Source: Asterella californica (Eukaryota; Streptophyta; Marchantiopsida; Marchantiales; Aytoniaceae). From it: a DNA stretch of 64,000 nt. Below, piece after piece: positions 18,110 to 29,757 of this stretch. Each line of letters opens with the position of its first letter. Within the stretch, counting starts at the first letter, position 1. Position numbers and translations under genes: made by a program. The notes beneath the pieces are model-generated. The model searched no databases. It had not been told where the DNA came from and was given only the letters and a program-made list of their open reading frames with translations. The stretch is taken from positions 18,322,001-18,386,000 of the forward strand of contig JAYKYS010000004.1 in the NCBI GenBank assembly GCA_036924285.1, written 5' to 3'.

Positions 18110-18895
18110 TGTATGTCGAGGGAGTACGAGCGCCTTCTGAAGAAGATCAGAAGATGAGAAGGATTAGGCAAGCGCTGAAAAGAAGATTGGTCCGCGAACA
18201 ACTGTTGGAAGAAGTCCAACGCCAGAAGGAAGCTACGAAGGAGCGAAGACGTCAAGCAGCTCAGAAGTGACAAGAGATAAAAAGTTTATCTGAAGAGACT
18301 TCATCTTCGCTTGAAAGAAGCTCTATACCTATTTCACCACGGACACAGTACGAGAAGGACGAGCAGAAATATTGGAAGAAGAAGATCGATATTGGATCTC
18401 CAAGTTCGAGTATAAGGAGTGGAGAGAGTTCGCCTAAAGACAGCTCATGGTTATCATTTCCTTCAAGGACCACAATTTTGCATGAATCCCTGTTCGAACC
18501 CACGTAGAAGGACAAGACTATTCTGGCTGAAGACGAAGAGATAGATAGAGAAGAAACTCCTTCACTTCGAAGAGTGGAGTTATTCCAATCTTCATCTTCA
18601 TCTTCATCTTCAGGTTCAGCATAGTCAAAATCCAATATTTTGACTACTCTTGCAGAAGATCCAAATCCAAGAGCGGAAGCTGCCTTAGAATTGATCGTTA
18701 ACATGGACCGGAAATCACAACCTTTGTGGAACTTCTAAAGAAACAAAGGGAAGAGGATTTAATTCGAGAATTGTTGTCTTTGAGATCACATGCGCTTCAA
18801 ATCTCGAATCTCAGACCTCACGGGACTCCAGGAGTATCACTTTTCAAATTACGGAGCCAAGAGACCTCCACATCGTCTTCACCAAAGAGACAAGA
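18110..18895 (+). pseudogene. gag: Lineage D1 gag N-terminus (decayed)
   Basis: From the ATG at 18110 a basic helical start (EEDQKMRRIRQALKRRLVRE) runs 53 codons to a TGA. Ser/Glu-rich sequence with further stops follows. A frame opening at 18726 continues gag-like helical sequence (KKQREEDLIRELLSLRSHA). Near 18895 homology changes abruptly to RNase H of lineage D2. No capsid motif is recognised; the gag assignment rests on its position after the PBS. Confidence 0.45.
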
Positions 18896-19997
18896 CGAGC
18901 GTGAGTTGTGGGGAGCTGTTACTGCTATGAAGGTAGATCGAGAGTTCTTGATAGAAGCTCGTGTGATACTAGAAACAGATTGTTTATCTTTGTTGGGTAT
19001 GATAGCAAACTGCAATACACCAGACATAGCAATGCTGCGATGGATTGCTTATGTCCGGAGTCTGAACCCTGAGCTAAAGCATATAGCAGAGAAGGACAAT
19101 CCAGTTGCAGATATGTTGTCTAGGGCTCGCTATACAGATGAGGATGAGATGTTTGCAGAAGTGGAGAATGAAGAGAGGAGAGACGTTTGGTGCCAAGTTG
19201 GTCAGCAGACTTCAGACTTGGAATCATTGTCGTTCAATGAGGAGTTCTACTCAGAAACGTTCCGCGATATTGGATTTTATCTGAGTTCGTTATGCAGAAG
19301 AGAAGGATGGAGTGATGTAGAGTTCAAAGAGATCAGACGGAAGGCGTACAATTATCTTCTACGTGAAGGTTATTTGTGGAAACGTCCGAAAAGAAGAAAT
19401 GGAGTGCTTGCTAGAGTGGTGGATGATCAACCGACGAAGCTGAATCTGCTGAAAGAGGTTCATGACACCTTGTGTGGAGTATGGGCTACTTACATGAAGA
19501 TGAAAGAGCGTTACTGGTGGAAAGGTTTGTATCAAGACGTGGTGGACTTTGTTGGGTCGTGTCTGCACTGCCAGTTCTACTCTAAAGTCCGTTACAGAGA
19601 TGGACTTGTACCTACTTATCCACCTAGTATACATTTTCAGTGGATTCTTGATCTTGTAATGATGCCACCGGGGTTATGGGAGATGCGTTACTTGGTGTTG
19701 GCTCGAGAGGATCTCTCCAACTATGTGGAAGGACGAGCACTACGGACGAAGACTACAGAGAATATCTGCAGGTTCGTGCTTGAAGATATCATCTGTCGCT
19801 ATGGATCGGTTGGGAAATTACGTGCAGATAGAGGCGAGTTGAGAGGCGCTGAAGTGAAGGAGTTTTTTGCTCGTTATGGAGTAAAGCTTCGACTTACTAC
19901 TGCTATGAATCCAGAGGGCATTGGTAAGAGTGAACGAGGACACCCTTCTATTGTTCACGCTTTAGTGAAAGCATGTGATGATAGGTCTAGAGAATGA
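18896..19997 (+). pseudogene. pol: Lineage D2 RNase H C-terminus and integrase core
   Basis: Begins at RELWGAVTAMK, the RNase H region equivalent to RELWGVVTAMK of element E. The integrase zinc domain follows but has lost the second His (FHESLWAGHRG in E; VHDTLCG here). The core has the catalytic residues in LDLVMMP (Asp), RADRGEL (Asp) and GKSERGH (Glu). The frame ends at a TGA (19995-19997) directly after the RSRE residues. The same frame continues beyond it with the expected integrase sequence, exactly as in E. RT, protease and gag of D2 are missing, replaced by D1 sequence, so this copy is a chimera. Confidence 0.82.
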
Positions 19998-20617
19998 TCG
20001 AGACTACTTCTGTTTGCTTTGTGGGCTGATAGAACTACACACTGTACTACGACTGGCTATATGCCAGTTGAGCTTCGTGTTGGGTCAGAAACCGATCATG
20101 CCTGCTAAAGAGTACTTTCCTATCGTGGGAAGATGGTATAGATCGTGCTTCACTCCTAAATTTATGTATAAGGCAGTTGGAGCGAAGGGAGGAGGATCTT
20201 GCTGATGCGCAGAAGAGGCTGAAGGTGGCTCGAGTCAGAAACAAAGAACGTTTTGACAAGACTCACCGACTACGACCGAAGCCAATACATGTTAGTGATT
20301 GGGTTCTGGTATATGATAGCACGTTGGAGAATCAGCATTCTACACTCCATAAGTTCTCTCGAAGATGGTTCGGGCCTTATGTTGTGCTAGATGTGTATGA
20401 GAATGTCACTTATAGTTTGCATGAGTTGGATGGTACTCCTTTGAAGCTATTTGTGGCTGGCAAATGTGTGAAACTGTTCAAGAGACGCGGAGGGTCAATT
20501 GAGTTATTCAACTTTCTGGAATCAGAGCTGAGGACAACAAGAGACGGAGACGGCCCAACGTTTGATGAGACTAAGGCAGAGGAGAGCGATGATGATGAAG
20601 AACAAGCAGAAGACTGA
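19998..20617 (+). pseudogene. pol: Lineage D2 integrase C-terminal region
   Basis: In frame with the preceding core, SRLLLFALWADRTTH follows the TGA. Frame breaks come near 20105. An open stretch at 20177-20617 encodes KTHRLRPKPIHVSDWVLVYD, RRWFGPYVVLDVYEN and an acidic tail. WFGPYVV is the GPY/F module of gypsy integrases. Homologous to 26319-26854 of element E. Confidence 0.75.
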
Positions 20618-20650
20618 ACAAGTTGGCACATGCCCGAGGATGTGCAAGTT

Positions 20651-20664
20651 TGGAGGGGGTGGAT
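20651..20664 (+). other. Polypurine tract of D2
   Basis: TGGAGGGGGTGGAT just before TGTGATG. The same tract precedes the LTR of element E (AGAGGGGGTGGA). Confidence 0.75.
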
Positions 20665-20666
20665 AT

Positions 20667-21945
20667 TGTGATGTGAATCATTTCACATAGTAAATGATTC
20701 ACTTCTCTGTCACGCGTTAGTCTCTCTGAGTGAAGTTAAGACCTCAGAGAAGTCCATTTTTAGAAGATGTTATATATTTTGAGTCTTAGTAGGTTGATTA
20801 CCATGTTGATAGGGCTTAAGCTCATGGGCTGTATTTGCGTATCGCCCATGCACGCTTTCTAGCTGATTTAAGTTATTTTTTCGAGGCTGCATGTCGTTTT
20901 AGGTAGTTTAAGTTTTACGTTGGCACTCTAAGGGGCTTGACGTGGTAGCCTATGAGTGTAGATAAGTTACCAGGTAGTTTAAGGCACAAAAGGACAGTCA
21001 AGTGGAGTATGAACTCCCATTGGTCCATTTTGTCTTTTGTAAAACTCTAAGTTTAGAAACAGAGCTCTAGAGTGGATTTCGAGTAATTGGTGAGGGTACT
21101 GTGAAATATGAGAGCATAGGGAGATAGAGCTCGTCGTGCCAAGCACTGTCAGTGAAAATTTTGATCGATTTGGAGCAATAAAGAAGGAGTTATGGCTGAT
21201 TGAAGTTCGATTTGTGTCAGAATTGCAGCACTTCTGTTGAATTTGGGTGTCAATTGCAGCCGAATTGAGGAAATCGCTTCAAACCTTTGTGGTTGTGTTC
21301 ATTGTCAGCAGGGCTATGACTGTCAAAAAAGTTTCAAGTGATTTGAGTTACTGAGTAATTCAGGGCGGCCGTTGGAGTAGAGTGGGTCTGTAAAGCTCGC
21401 AATCTAGAGCAGCAACTTCAGAGAATGAAATCTGGAGTTCTGTGTACAATCAGGAGGCCCAACTTCACAGGAGTGTTCAGCAAGCTGTGTACTGCAAATC
21501 CTTGAAGAAACTTCGAAATTGATCGAGCCAATCTCCTGTTATAGGTCGAAATAGTTGGCTGGGTACCAGAAACTGTCATAATTTCTCTGTTCAGAAAGTT
21601 TCTACTCATATCTTAGTGCTCTGAACTGATCTCAAGCTGAAACTTCGTATGTGTATCCAGTAGGACCTCATTGACATGTAGGAGAAGTTCTGAAGTCTAA
21701 ACTTTCACACATTTCTCAATCCTGAGTGCCAAAGTTCGTCGTCAGATCTTATCGTTGCTGGTTAAGCCTGAACTTTGCTTCCTGAACATATCAGAAGAGC
21801 CAAGAGACTTGTATGAACGGTTTTCAGTATCACCTTGTAACCTGAAGCCTATCCTTTGAGCAAACTAGCCACAGGAGTCTAGTGCTTCCCTAAGTAGACT
21901 GAACACAGTCTTCAAGCTCATATCACAGTCAGAAGGTTCCGCCCT
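20667..21945 (+). repeat. 3' LTR of D2 (right end approximate)
   Basis: Begins TGTGATGTGAATC and aligns throughout with the LTR of element E in reverse complement, at clearly lower identity than the two E LTRs share. Shared landmarks are TTATATATTTTGAGTC, GTAGGTTGAT and CTGAAACTTCGT. It carries an 11-nt inverted pair close to its start (20673-20683 and 20692-20702). It lacks the 265-bp repeat expansion of E. The end is set only by loss of similarity. Confidence 0.7.
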
Positions 21946-21975
21946 TCCCGAGGAAAACTCTCAACTCTACAGCAC

Positions 21976-22485
21976 CATAAGTCCATAAGCTAGGGCTTAG
22001 CTTGTTTTCTCTATCTTTCGAGTCCTGCAACTTCTCGACTAGGCGTCCAAACGAAGTAGACAAGATGCCCATGGAAAGCTAACAATGAGCTCTACCCATC
22101 TATGCGATAAAAGTGAAGATATGAAGTTGTGCCAAAAGCCTGTAAGCTAAGGCCTAGCTTGTTCTCTCCATCTTTCGAGTCTTGTAACTTCTCCACTAGG
22201 CGGCCAAATAAAGTAGACAAAGTGCCTATGGAATGCTGACAAGGAGCTCTATCCACTGGTGCGATGAAAGTGAAGATCTGAAGTTGTGCCAAAAGCCCGT
22301 AAGCTAGAATCTAGCTTGCTTTCTCCATCTTTCGAGTCTTATAACTTCTCCACTAGGCGTCCAAACGAAGTAGACAAAGTGCTTATGGAATGTTGACAAG
22401 GAGCTCTATCCACTGATGCGATGAAAGCGAAGATCTGAAATGGTGTCAAAAGTCCGTAAGCAGGGGCCTAGCTTGTCTTCTCTGG
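21976..22485 (+). repeat. Tandem repeat of about 158 bp, 3.2 copies
   Basis: Units begin near 21978, 22137, 22296 and 22452 with variants of GTCCGTAAGCTAGGGCCTAGC. They share CTTTCGAGTC and ACTAGGCGTCCAAACGAAGT. Non-coding, between the D2 LTR and the first H copy. Confidence 0.9.
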
Positions 22486-24091
22486 AGTGTTTTTGGAGCG
22501 ACAAGCATCAAAATTTTGAATTTCAGATAGGAGCCAGTCCACGACACGACAACGTGCGTACTGTTACATAGGGTGGTCACTACTTGAGGATGTCGTCTTC
22601 TGCTGTGAGAAGAAGGCTTCTTTCTTCTTCTCTCGCCGCTTCGACTACTCTGTCTTCTGGGATCTCTTATCCATAAGACCGTCCGTTTTGTGCTCCACTG
22701 GATGAGCCAAGCTGCGAATCTGCACAACTGTTGACAGTCAACGCCACTCAAGAAGAATGCTTCCCATGCACAATCGGGAAGGAATCCAAGGAAATCCACC
22801 ACCGAGAAGACACAGGCAAAGCTTCTGCACTCAAATCAGCAATCCATTCTCCGAGAAGAAGGTACATTGGTTTTGGGAAGCTCACTCCCTCTACTTTCTG
22901 CTCTTACTTCTCGACACACCAGTTTAGCCAGCAGGACTACACGAGGATGTCATTCCCTGCTCCTAAACTGCTCACTACCTCTATCTACATCATCGAACCA
23001 CTGCTGGTAACGAGAGAATGCAGACCCCTTCGGTGTAATCCCAATCTATTCGTATGTCTCTCACATCGGGTGTAGTGTACAATGTGCATATGCGTCTCTA
23101 GTTTGTAATGTGTCCTTACTCACAGTGAGGCATATGTGTCCATAGTATGCTTGAAATCTTACTTTTCGATCCTACTTATGCATCTGCATTGAGGCACAGA
23201 GGGAATCCCCTCCAATCCTCGACTACAACCAGGGAGAGATGGGCATTTTCAGAAGGCTGCCACCCCACATGCAAACGGTTCCTCTTCCTATTTAGCCATC
23301 CACCTTACTACTCCTGCGCTGCTTACTCTGCCACATGGTCACCTATCTAATATTACATTAAAACTGCCGCCTCCTAAGATAGTATGTTCGGTTCCTACTA
23401 AGTTTGGACAAGTCAACTTGTCTTTTGCACTTTGCTGTCTACTCTAATTGCTCGGATGCAGTCCTCATTTGATCTGCTCCTACCTGAACTCCTAACTCGG
23501 CTTCTGATAAGCTGGGAAGCCTTGTGAATACCTCGGGTGTCACTGAGGTGGCTTCCTCCTCAACATTTGTCGCTGGCTCTGCTGCTGCTGCTTCGGAAGA
23601 CGGAAGCGTCTTCTGGGAAGCTGGGTCGACTTGTGCTTCCTCGCTCTTCTGAGATACTACTTCGACACTGGGAGCCATGGTGACCTCATAGGGGTCCGAG
23701 GAAGTCGCTTCCTCCACTCGGAATACTTGGGAAGACACCTCTTCTTCCTGTCTTCCGAGGCTTCTTCCGGAGTCTTGTCGGCTTCCACCGAGGTCGAACT
23801 CCTCCTTCTCTAAGTCTGATCCGGTCGATGGTGCTAAGGCTTGGGAAGATGCAGTTGCAGTGGCGGAATCGAGAGAAGACCATAGAGTGTCCTCACTCCC
23901 GCTATTTGCCGATCCAAGTACCGAAACATGCTCTCCTTGCACTCTACAAACATCACCTTGGACTCGTCGTCCCATTCCCTAGCTAAGGTAAGAAGCTTCC
24001 TACCCGCGGTGAAGTTGAACTTCTTACGAAGCGCTTCCATCGTCTGAGCTAGCATCCCCTGCGCACGAGCTTCCGCTGCTTCCCGCTGCGT
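22486..24091 (-). mobile_element. H family, left arm of composite copy (3' part, minus)
   Basis: The 3' part of an H unit: non-coding tail (22486-23438) and the C-terminal coding part (23439-24055). It is interrupted at 24091 by gypsy element E. The rest of the unit resumes at 33652. The tail matches 47660-48300 and 49500-50380. The last 4 bases, GCGT, are duplicated at 33652-33655. Confidence 0.75.
23439..24055 (-). pseudogene. H protein, C-terminal part (frameshifted)
   Basis: Reading from 24055: LAQTMEALRKKFNFTAGRKL and ECKESMFRYLDRQI, a helical segment conserved in every H copy. A frameshift near 23875 moves into a frame with acidic, Ser/Glu/Ala-rich sequence (PSSEAAAAEPATNVEEEATS) to the stop. 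No known domain. Function unknown. Compare 50381-52751 for the least broken copy. Confidence 0.6.
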
Positions 24092-26272
24092 TGTCGGAGT
24101 GTGATCCGTCTACCTAAAAGCGCCGGGCTTCTGGCTGTGGATGTTTACTCAAGAGGTTGGCTTTCAGGTTACAACAGGGGCTATAAACACTCACACAGGT
24201 GTGTAAGATCCTATAATATGTTCAGAAAGTGAAATTCAGGTCTAACTAGCAGTAATAGGATCGGACGGTGAACTTCAACACTCACGGAGAGGAAAACTAT
24301 GAAGGTTAAGACTCCTAAACTTCCCCTACATGTAAATAAGGTCCTACTGAACACACACACGAAGTTTCAGCCTGAGATCAAATTCCAGCACCGAGATGTG
24401 GACAGAAAAGTTCTAAGTAAGAAAATTACAGCAATTTCTGGTACCCAGGTGGCTATTTCGACCTATAACAAAAGATTGGCTTGATCACTTTCAAAGATTC
24501 TTACAGGATTTGAAGTCTACAGGATGCTGAACATCCCTGTGAAGTTGGGACACCTGATTGTACACAGAACTCCAGATCTCTTTCTCTGAAGTCGCTGCTC
24601 TAGATTAAGAGCTTTTCAGACCCCGTCTGCTTCAGCGGCCGCCCAGAATTACTCAATCACTCAATCGATGCGAAATTTTTTTGGAAATCTTAGCCCTGCT
24701 GGCAGAGAACACAACCTCGAAGTTTTGAAGCAATTTCCTCAAATCTGCTGCAAGTGACACTGAAAACCAGGATTTGAAGTCTACAGGATGATGAACATCC
24801 CTGTGAAGTTGAGACTCCTGATTGTACACAGAACTCCAGATCTCCTTCTCTGAAGTCGCTGCTCTAGATTAAGAGCTTTTCAGACCCCTCTGCTTCAGCG
24901 GTCGCCCAGAATTACTCAGTCACTCAATCGATGCGAAACTTTTTGGAAAATCGTAGCCCTGCTGGCAGAGAACACAACCTCGAAGTTTTGAAGCAATTTC
25001 CTCAAATCTGCTGCAAGTGACACTGAAAACCAGGATTTGAAGTCTACAGGATGATGAACATCCCTGTGAAGTTGAGACTCCTGATTGTACACAGAACTCC
25101 AGATCTCCTTCTCTGAAGTTGCTGCTCTAGATTAAGAGCTTTTTAGACCCCTCTGCTTCAGCGGTCGCCCAGAATTACTCAGTCACTCAATCGATGCGAA
25201 ACTTTTTGGAAAATCGTAGCCCTGCTGGCAGAGAACACAACCTCGAAGTTTTGAAGCAATTTCCTCAAATCTGCTGCAAGTGACACTGAAAACCAGGATT
25301 TGAAGTCTACAGGATGCTGAACATCCCTGTGAAGTTGGGACTCTTGATTGTACACAGAACTCCAGATCTCCTTCTCTGAAGTCGTTGCTCTAGATTAAGA
25401 GCTTTTCAGACCCCTCTGCTTCAGCGGCCGCCCTGAATTACTCTGTCACTCAATCGATGTGAAACTTTTTGGGAAATCGTAGCCCTGCTGGCAGAGAACA
25501 CAACCTCAAAGTTTTGAAGCGATTTCCTCAAATCTGCTGCAAGTGACACTGAAAACCCTAAATCCAACAAAAGTGATTCAGTTCTGGCACAATCCGAACT
25601 TCAATTGCTTATAACTCCGTCTTTATTGGTTCAAATCGATCGAGAATTCCACTAAAAGTGCTTGCCATGATGAGCTCTACCATCCTGTGCCCTCAGATTT
25701 TGAAGTACTCCTACCAAATGCTCGAACTCTTCATAAGACCTCTGTTTCTAATTTAGAGTTGCACAAAAGACAAAAATGGACCAATGAGAGCTCATAGTTC
25801 CACTTGGCTGTCCTTTAGTGCCCTAATCCATGTGGTAACTCAACTTCACTCAAAGGCTACCACGTCAGCCTCCTAAAGTGCCAGCGTAAATCTTAAACTT
25901 CACGTGAAGGCATGTAAAATAACACGTAACCCTAAAAGATAACTTTAAGAATCTAGAAAGCATGCATGGGCGACATGTTAGTACAACCCATGAGCTTAAA
26001 CCCTTATCAACACGGAAACCTTAAGTTATGTACTTTCACAACATAGATAAGCATGATATCATTTGCACAAGCGCATGAGTGCTTGAACAAGATAGATAAC
26101 ATACTATCAACCTACTAGGACTCAAAATATATAACACAATAGTGTCAACACCGTATGCAAAGGTGTCAAACATATGTATAGAGGACTAGAAGTAATATGA
26201 GCTTACTTCTAGAACTACTAAACTCAAGCGTCGGAGTAGAAGTCAAGCATGTAGCCGCCAAGTAGCGCGACA
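24092..26272 (-). repeat. 3' LTR of element E (2181 bp, four internal repeats)
   Basis: TGTCGCGCTACTTGG...CACTCCGACA on the minus strand. It has four tandem copies of a unit of about 265 bp (starting near 24503, 24769, 25032 and 25295 on the plus strand). The 5' LTR has two. The 531-bp length difference equals two units. Confidence 0.93.
24503..25560 (-). repeat. 265-bp tandem repeats inside the E 3' LTR
   Basis: Four units with the landmarks GGATTTGAAGTCTACAGGAT, AGATCTCCTTCTCTGAAG and CTGCAAGTGACACTGAAAAC. Units two and three are almost identical (shared GATGATGAACATC and GGTCGCCC variants), which indicates recent unequal exchange or template slippage. Confidence 0.92.
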
Positions 26273-26285
26273 TCCACCCCCTCTG
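26273..26285 (-). other. Polypurine tract of element E
   Basis: Minus strand AGAGGGGGTGGA directly before the 3' LTR start TGTCGCG. Plus-strand DNA priming site. Confidence 0.85.
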
Positions 26286-26318
26286 AACTTGCACATCCTT
26301 CGGTATGTGCCATCCAGA

Positions 26319-26600
26319 TCAAGACTCTTCAGCTTCGGCTTCAAACTCATCTTCAACCTGCATTGACTCTTCAGCTTCACCCTCTGTAAACTCTGCAACG
26401 TTCTGGTCTTCCCCTCTCCTCCTAAAGAGCTTGATCCTCTTCCCTGCGATTGGTATCTTGAGCACTGCACCATCTAACTCTCTCGAGGAGTATGTGGCAT
26501 TATCATAAACTTCTAACACCACATAAGGTCCAAACCATCTCTTGGAAAACTTTCTGACAGTGCTATGCTGATTATCAAGACTAGTATCATATACTAACAC
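26319..26600 (-). CDS. pol: Element E integrase C-terminal tail (GPY/F module)
   Basis: 93 codons: LVYDTSLDNQHSTVRKFSKR, then WFGPYVVLEVYDN (GPY/F motif), AGKRIKLFRRRG and an acidic tail ending before the polypurine tract. It is in a different frame from the integrase core, so a frameshift lies near 26600. The homologous D2 tail keeps the same order. Confidence 0.75.
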   Translation of the reverse strand: MLVYDTSLDNQHSTVRKFSKRWFGPYVVLEVYDNATYSSRELDGAVLKIPIAGKRIKLFRRRGEDQNVAEFTEGEAEESMQVEDEFEAEAEES

Positions 26601-27508
26601 CCAATCACCTTCTTTAACTGGTTTGGTCGTAATCTATGCGTTCTATCAAATCTGCTTTTGCTTCTTTCTCTACCAGTCTTCAACCTTTCCACAACTTTGG
26701 CAACATTCTCAAGTCTTCGTTCTAACTGCTGGATCCTTAATGCAAGAAGATCTTCCGTACTTCTACCATCTTCCCATGACAAAACATTCCAAGTAGACAC
26801 AACCTCCTCAATTGGCATCACAAGTCTTTGCCTTAGTATCAACTCTGCTGGCATGTAACTTGTAACGGTACTATGAGTTGTACGATCTGTCCATAAAGCA
26901 AATGGTAGCAGTCTAGGTCATTCACGGATCTTACCTTTGCAAGCTTTTACCAAAGCTTTGATGATTGGCGGATGGCCTCGTTCGCTCTTGCCATTCCCTT
27001 CAGGATTGTAAGCAGTAGTTAACGTCAACTTGATTCCCAATCGCTTGAAGAACTCAACTGCTTCTTGTGAATCCAGCTCATCTCTATCTGCAGTGATCTT
27101 TCCCACACACCCATATCTACAAATAACATCTTCAAGTAGAAAGCGGCAGACACTAGCAGTGGTCTTCATCCTCAAGGCACGGCCTTCAACTTGGTTAGAT
27201 AGATCTTCTCTAGCCAAGACTAGATACCTCATTTGTCCAAGCCCAAATGGCATAGTTACCAGATCCACTACCCATTTGTAATGAATGGCTAAAGGATAAG
27301 TAGGATGCAATCCATCACGATGGCGTACATTGGAGTACAGGCAGGGTATACAGGATGAAACAAACTGTACTACATCTTTATACATATCCTTCCACCAATA
27401 CTTCTCCTTCATCTTGGCAAATGTAGCCCAAACTCCTCTATGACCGGCCCATAGACTCTCATGGAACTCCTTGATCAGCTTCTGCTGCAATTCCAGGTCA
27501 CATACCAC
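26594..27508 (-). pseudogene. pol: Element E integrase core
   Basis: Zinc domain FHESLWAGHRG...SCIPC (HHCC; one residue short between the last Cys pair and YSN). Core: VVDLVTMP (Asp), KITADRDELDS (Asp), NPEGNGKSERGH (Glu). The frame meets TGA at 26918-26920 just after KIRE and then resumes in the same frame with PRLLPFALWTDRTTH. Homologues of this integrase clade usually have Trp at this position. D2 has TGA at the identical site (19995). Confidence 0.82.
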
Positions 27509-29698
27509 CCGCTGTGATACACCTCCTTGTAGCTTAGGGCGCTTTCATAGATGTCCTCCATATAAAAAGTACCCATAAGCTGTTTTACGGATCCTCTTGA
27601 AATCTGCATCAGACCAGCCTTCCAGCCTTCCAATGAACTCAAATAGCGTCCAAGATCCAACCACTCGCCATCGTACATAGTTTTCTCAAATAACTCCAAT
27701 GGAGTTGCAAAACAGCTTCTATCCTTTCTAGCAAGAACACTAGAATAGAACTTTGTTCCCACATCCTCTTGGTCATCTATCATTTCTTTCTCACCGTAAT
27801 ACCTAACCCTTGATAACATATCTGCCACAGGATTGTCTTTTCTTGCAATATGTCCTGTTCAAAGACTTAATATACGCTATCCACCTCAACATAGCAATAT
27901 CTGGAGTTGTACAGCTAGTGATCATTCTCAAGAGAGATAAACAATTTGTTTCCACAACCACAGGTGCTCCTATCAAGTATTCCTTATCACTCTTCATCGC
28001 AGTAACTACTCCCCATAGCTCTCTCTTGACCTGAGGGTAGTCTCTCTGCCGTGAACTTAACACCTTAGCTCCAAAACGCACCACATATCTATTTCCATCC
28101 TCATCATCTTGTCCTATAGCCCATCCAATGCCAATAGGACTAGTATCAACAGTAAGGATAACAGATCTACCCAACTCAAATGTTACCTTCCGTAGAGTTG
28201 GTGGTGAAGACAACAGATCCTTCAACTTCTTCATAGACTCGCTTTGCTCCTCTTGCCATTGAAATCTTTGCCCCTTTCTCAGCAACTTGTACAACGGATC
28301 TGCTACATGTGCAAAGTGTGGAATCCATATATGGTAAAACACACATGCACCTAGAAACCTTCTCACCTCGGTAACTGACCCACATGTCTCCTCCATCCTT
28401 CGAATGACATCTACCTTGTTTGGACAAGGTTTCCGACCATAAGATCCACACAGGTGTCCCACAATCAACACTTCTTGTTCTCCAAATACAGACTTTGCTC
28501 CTGATAAAGTCAAATGAACCTCCTCCAGTCGACTCAATATCTTATCGCAATCAACGATATGGTCTGCAACAAACTTACGGCACCCCCTCTGATCTTTTAC
28601 CTCATTCTTCTCCTCCTCAGCACACCCTTTGATCGGCACATCATCAAGGAATGACATAGTTTTTTCAGGAATGAAATCCCTCAAAACTTTGTTTATGCCA
28701 TTCATCATATGTGCTACAGAATTGGTAGCACCTTGTGGCAAGGTGCACATCCTTAGTAATCCCAAAGGTGTCCTCATTCTAGTCAAACCTCTACTCTCAA
28801 AGGATAACTGAAACTGATCGTACCCTGAATATAAGTCTCTCATTGAATAGAAAAAAGCCTCTGCAAACTCGTCTACAATAGGTTCTGTACCCATATTCCT
28901 GATAAGCACCTTGTTAACTGGCTGCATATCTTGAATGAATCTCAAAGCTCCACTCTTCTTCGGAACATTAAACCATCTGCTAGAGTATGGAGCTATAGAT
29001 GGTTCCAAGATACCAATCCTAATCCTCTCATTGAGCAAGTCTATCAGCTTTGGTAGATGAGCTCTAGGTACAGAGATAGGACATAGATTCCAAGGCACAT
29101 GCGATATAGTAAAGATTACCATAGGTGCAACTACACTTGGATCTACACATCCTACTTCATGTGACTCAAACGCAAACGCTTTACCATGCCTAGATAGCAT
29201 CTCCCTAAAGCTCTTCTTCTCCTGCTCGATAAGAAATCTATCACCTCCAATCTTCAGCTCCTTCAGTGTTGCTTCTGTGAACCGGTGCCCAATTCTTCTC
29301 GGGTCTCTGAGTGTCGGTTGTTGTGCAGCTTGCTCCATCTTCTTATTGCAGTCGAATGGTAAAGGCAAAGCCACTAGTTTGACTTTCTTTGCCACTGACT
29401 TGTACTTGGTCTCCACATACACCTCTTGTCGATCTATAAACTTATCAATAACATCATAAAGCTCCTTGGAGCTCACTCTCACCACTCTATCTACATCATC
29501 TGTAGAGCTTTCTAATATAGATTTCAACTCTCCTATAGTATCTACCAAATACTGTTCTTCAAATACTTCAAATATGTATTCATCTCCGGCTAACTCTTCA
29601 CTATCCCACAAAGACTGTTGTACATACTTCACATGTTGCCTCTCAAACCTCTTCAGATTCTCAACCTTCCTATAACACACTGATCCACATGACGTCAA
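27475..29698 (-). pseudogene. pol: Element E reverse transcriptase and RNase H
   Basis: Open frame of about 630 codons from 29698 (non-ATG start), with a frameshift near 27830 into the RNase H-integrase connection (VADMLSRVRYYGEKEM). RT motifs are RFIQDMQPVNKVLIRN, YSGYDQFQLSFESRGLTRM and the catalytic box SFLDDVPIKG (Phe-Leu-Asp-Asp). RNase H: LTVDTSPIGIGWAIGQDDED (Asp), KRELWGVVTAM (Glu), ETNCLSLLRM (Asp). The connection to protease is a stretch of about 60 bp with several stops. Confidence 0.85.
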
Positions 29699-29757
29699 TC
29701 CTAAGAAGCTAGTGGATAAAGCTTCTTACTCTATTGGATCAGGCGAGAATCCTATCT

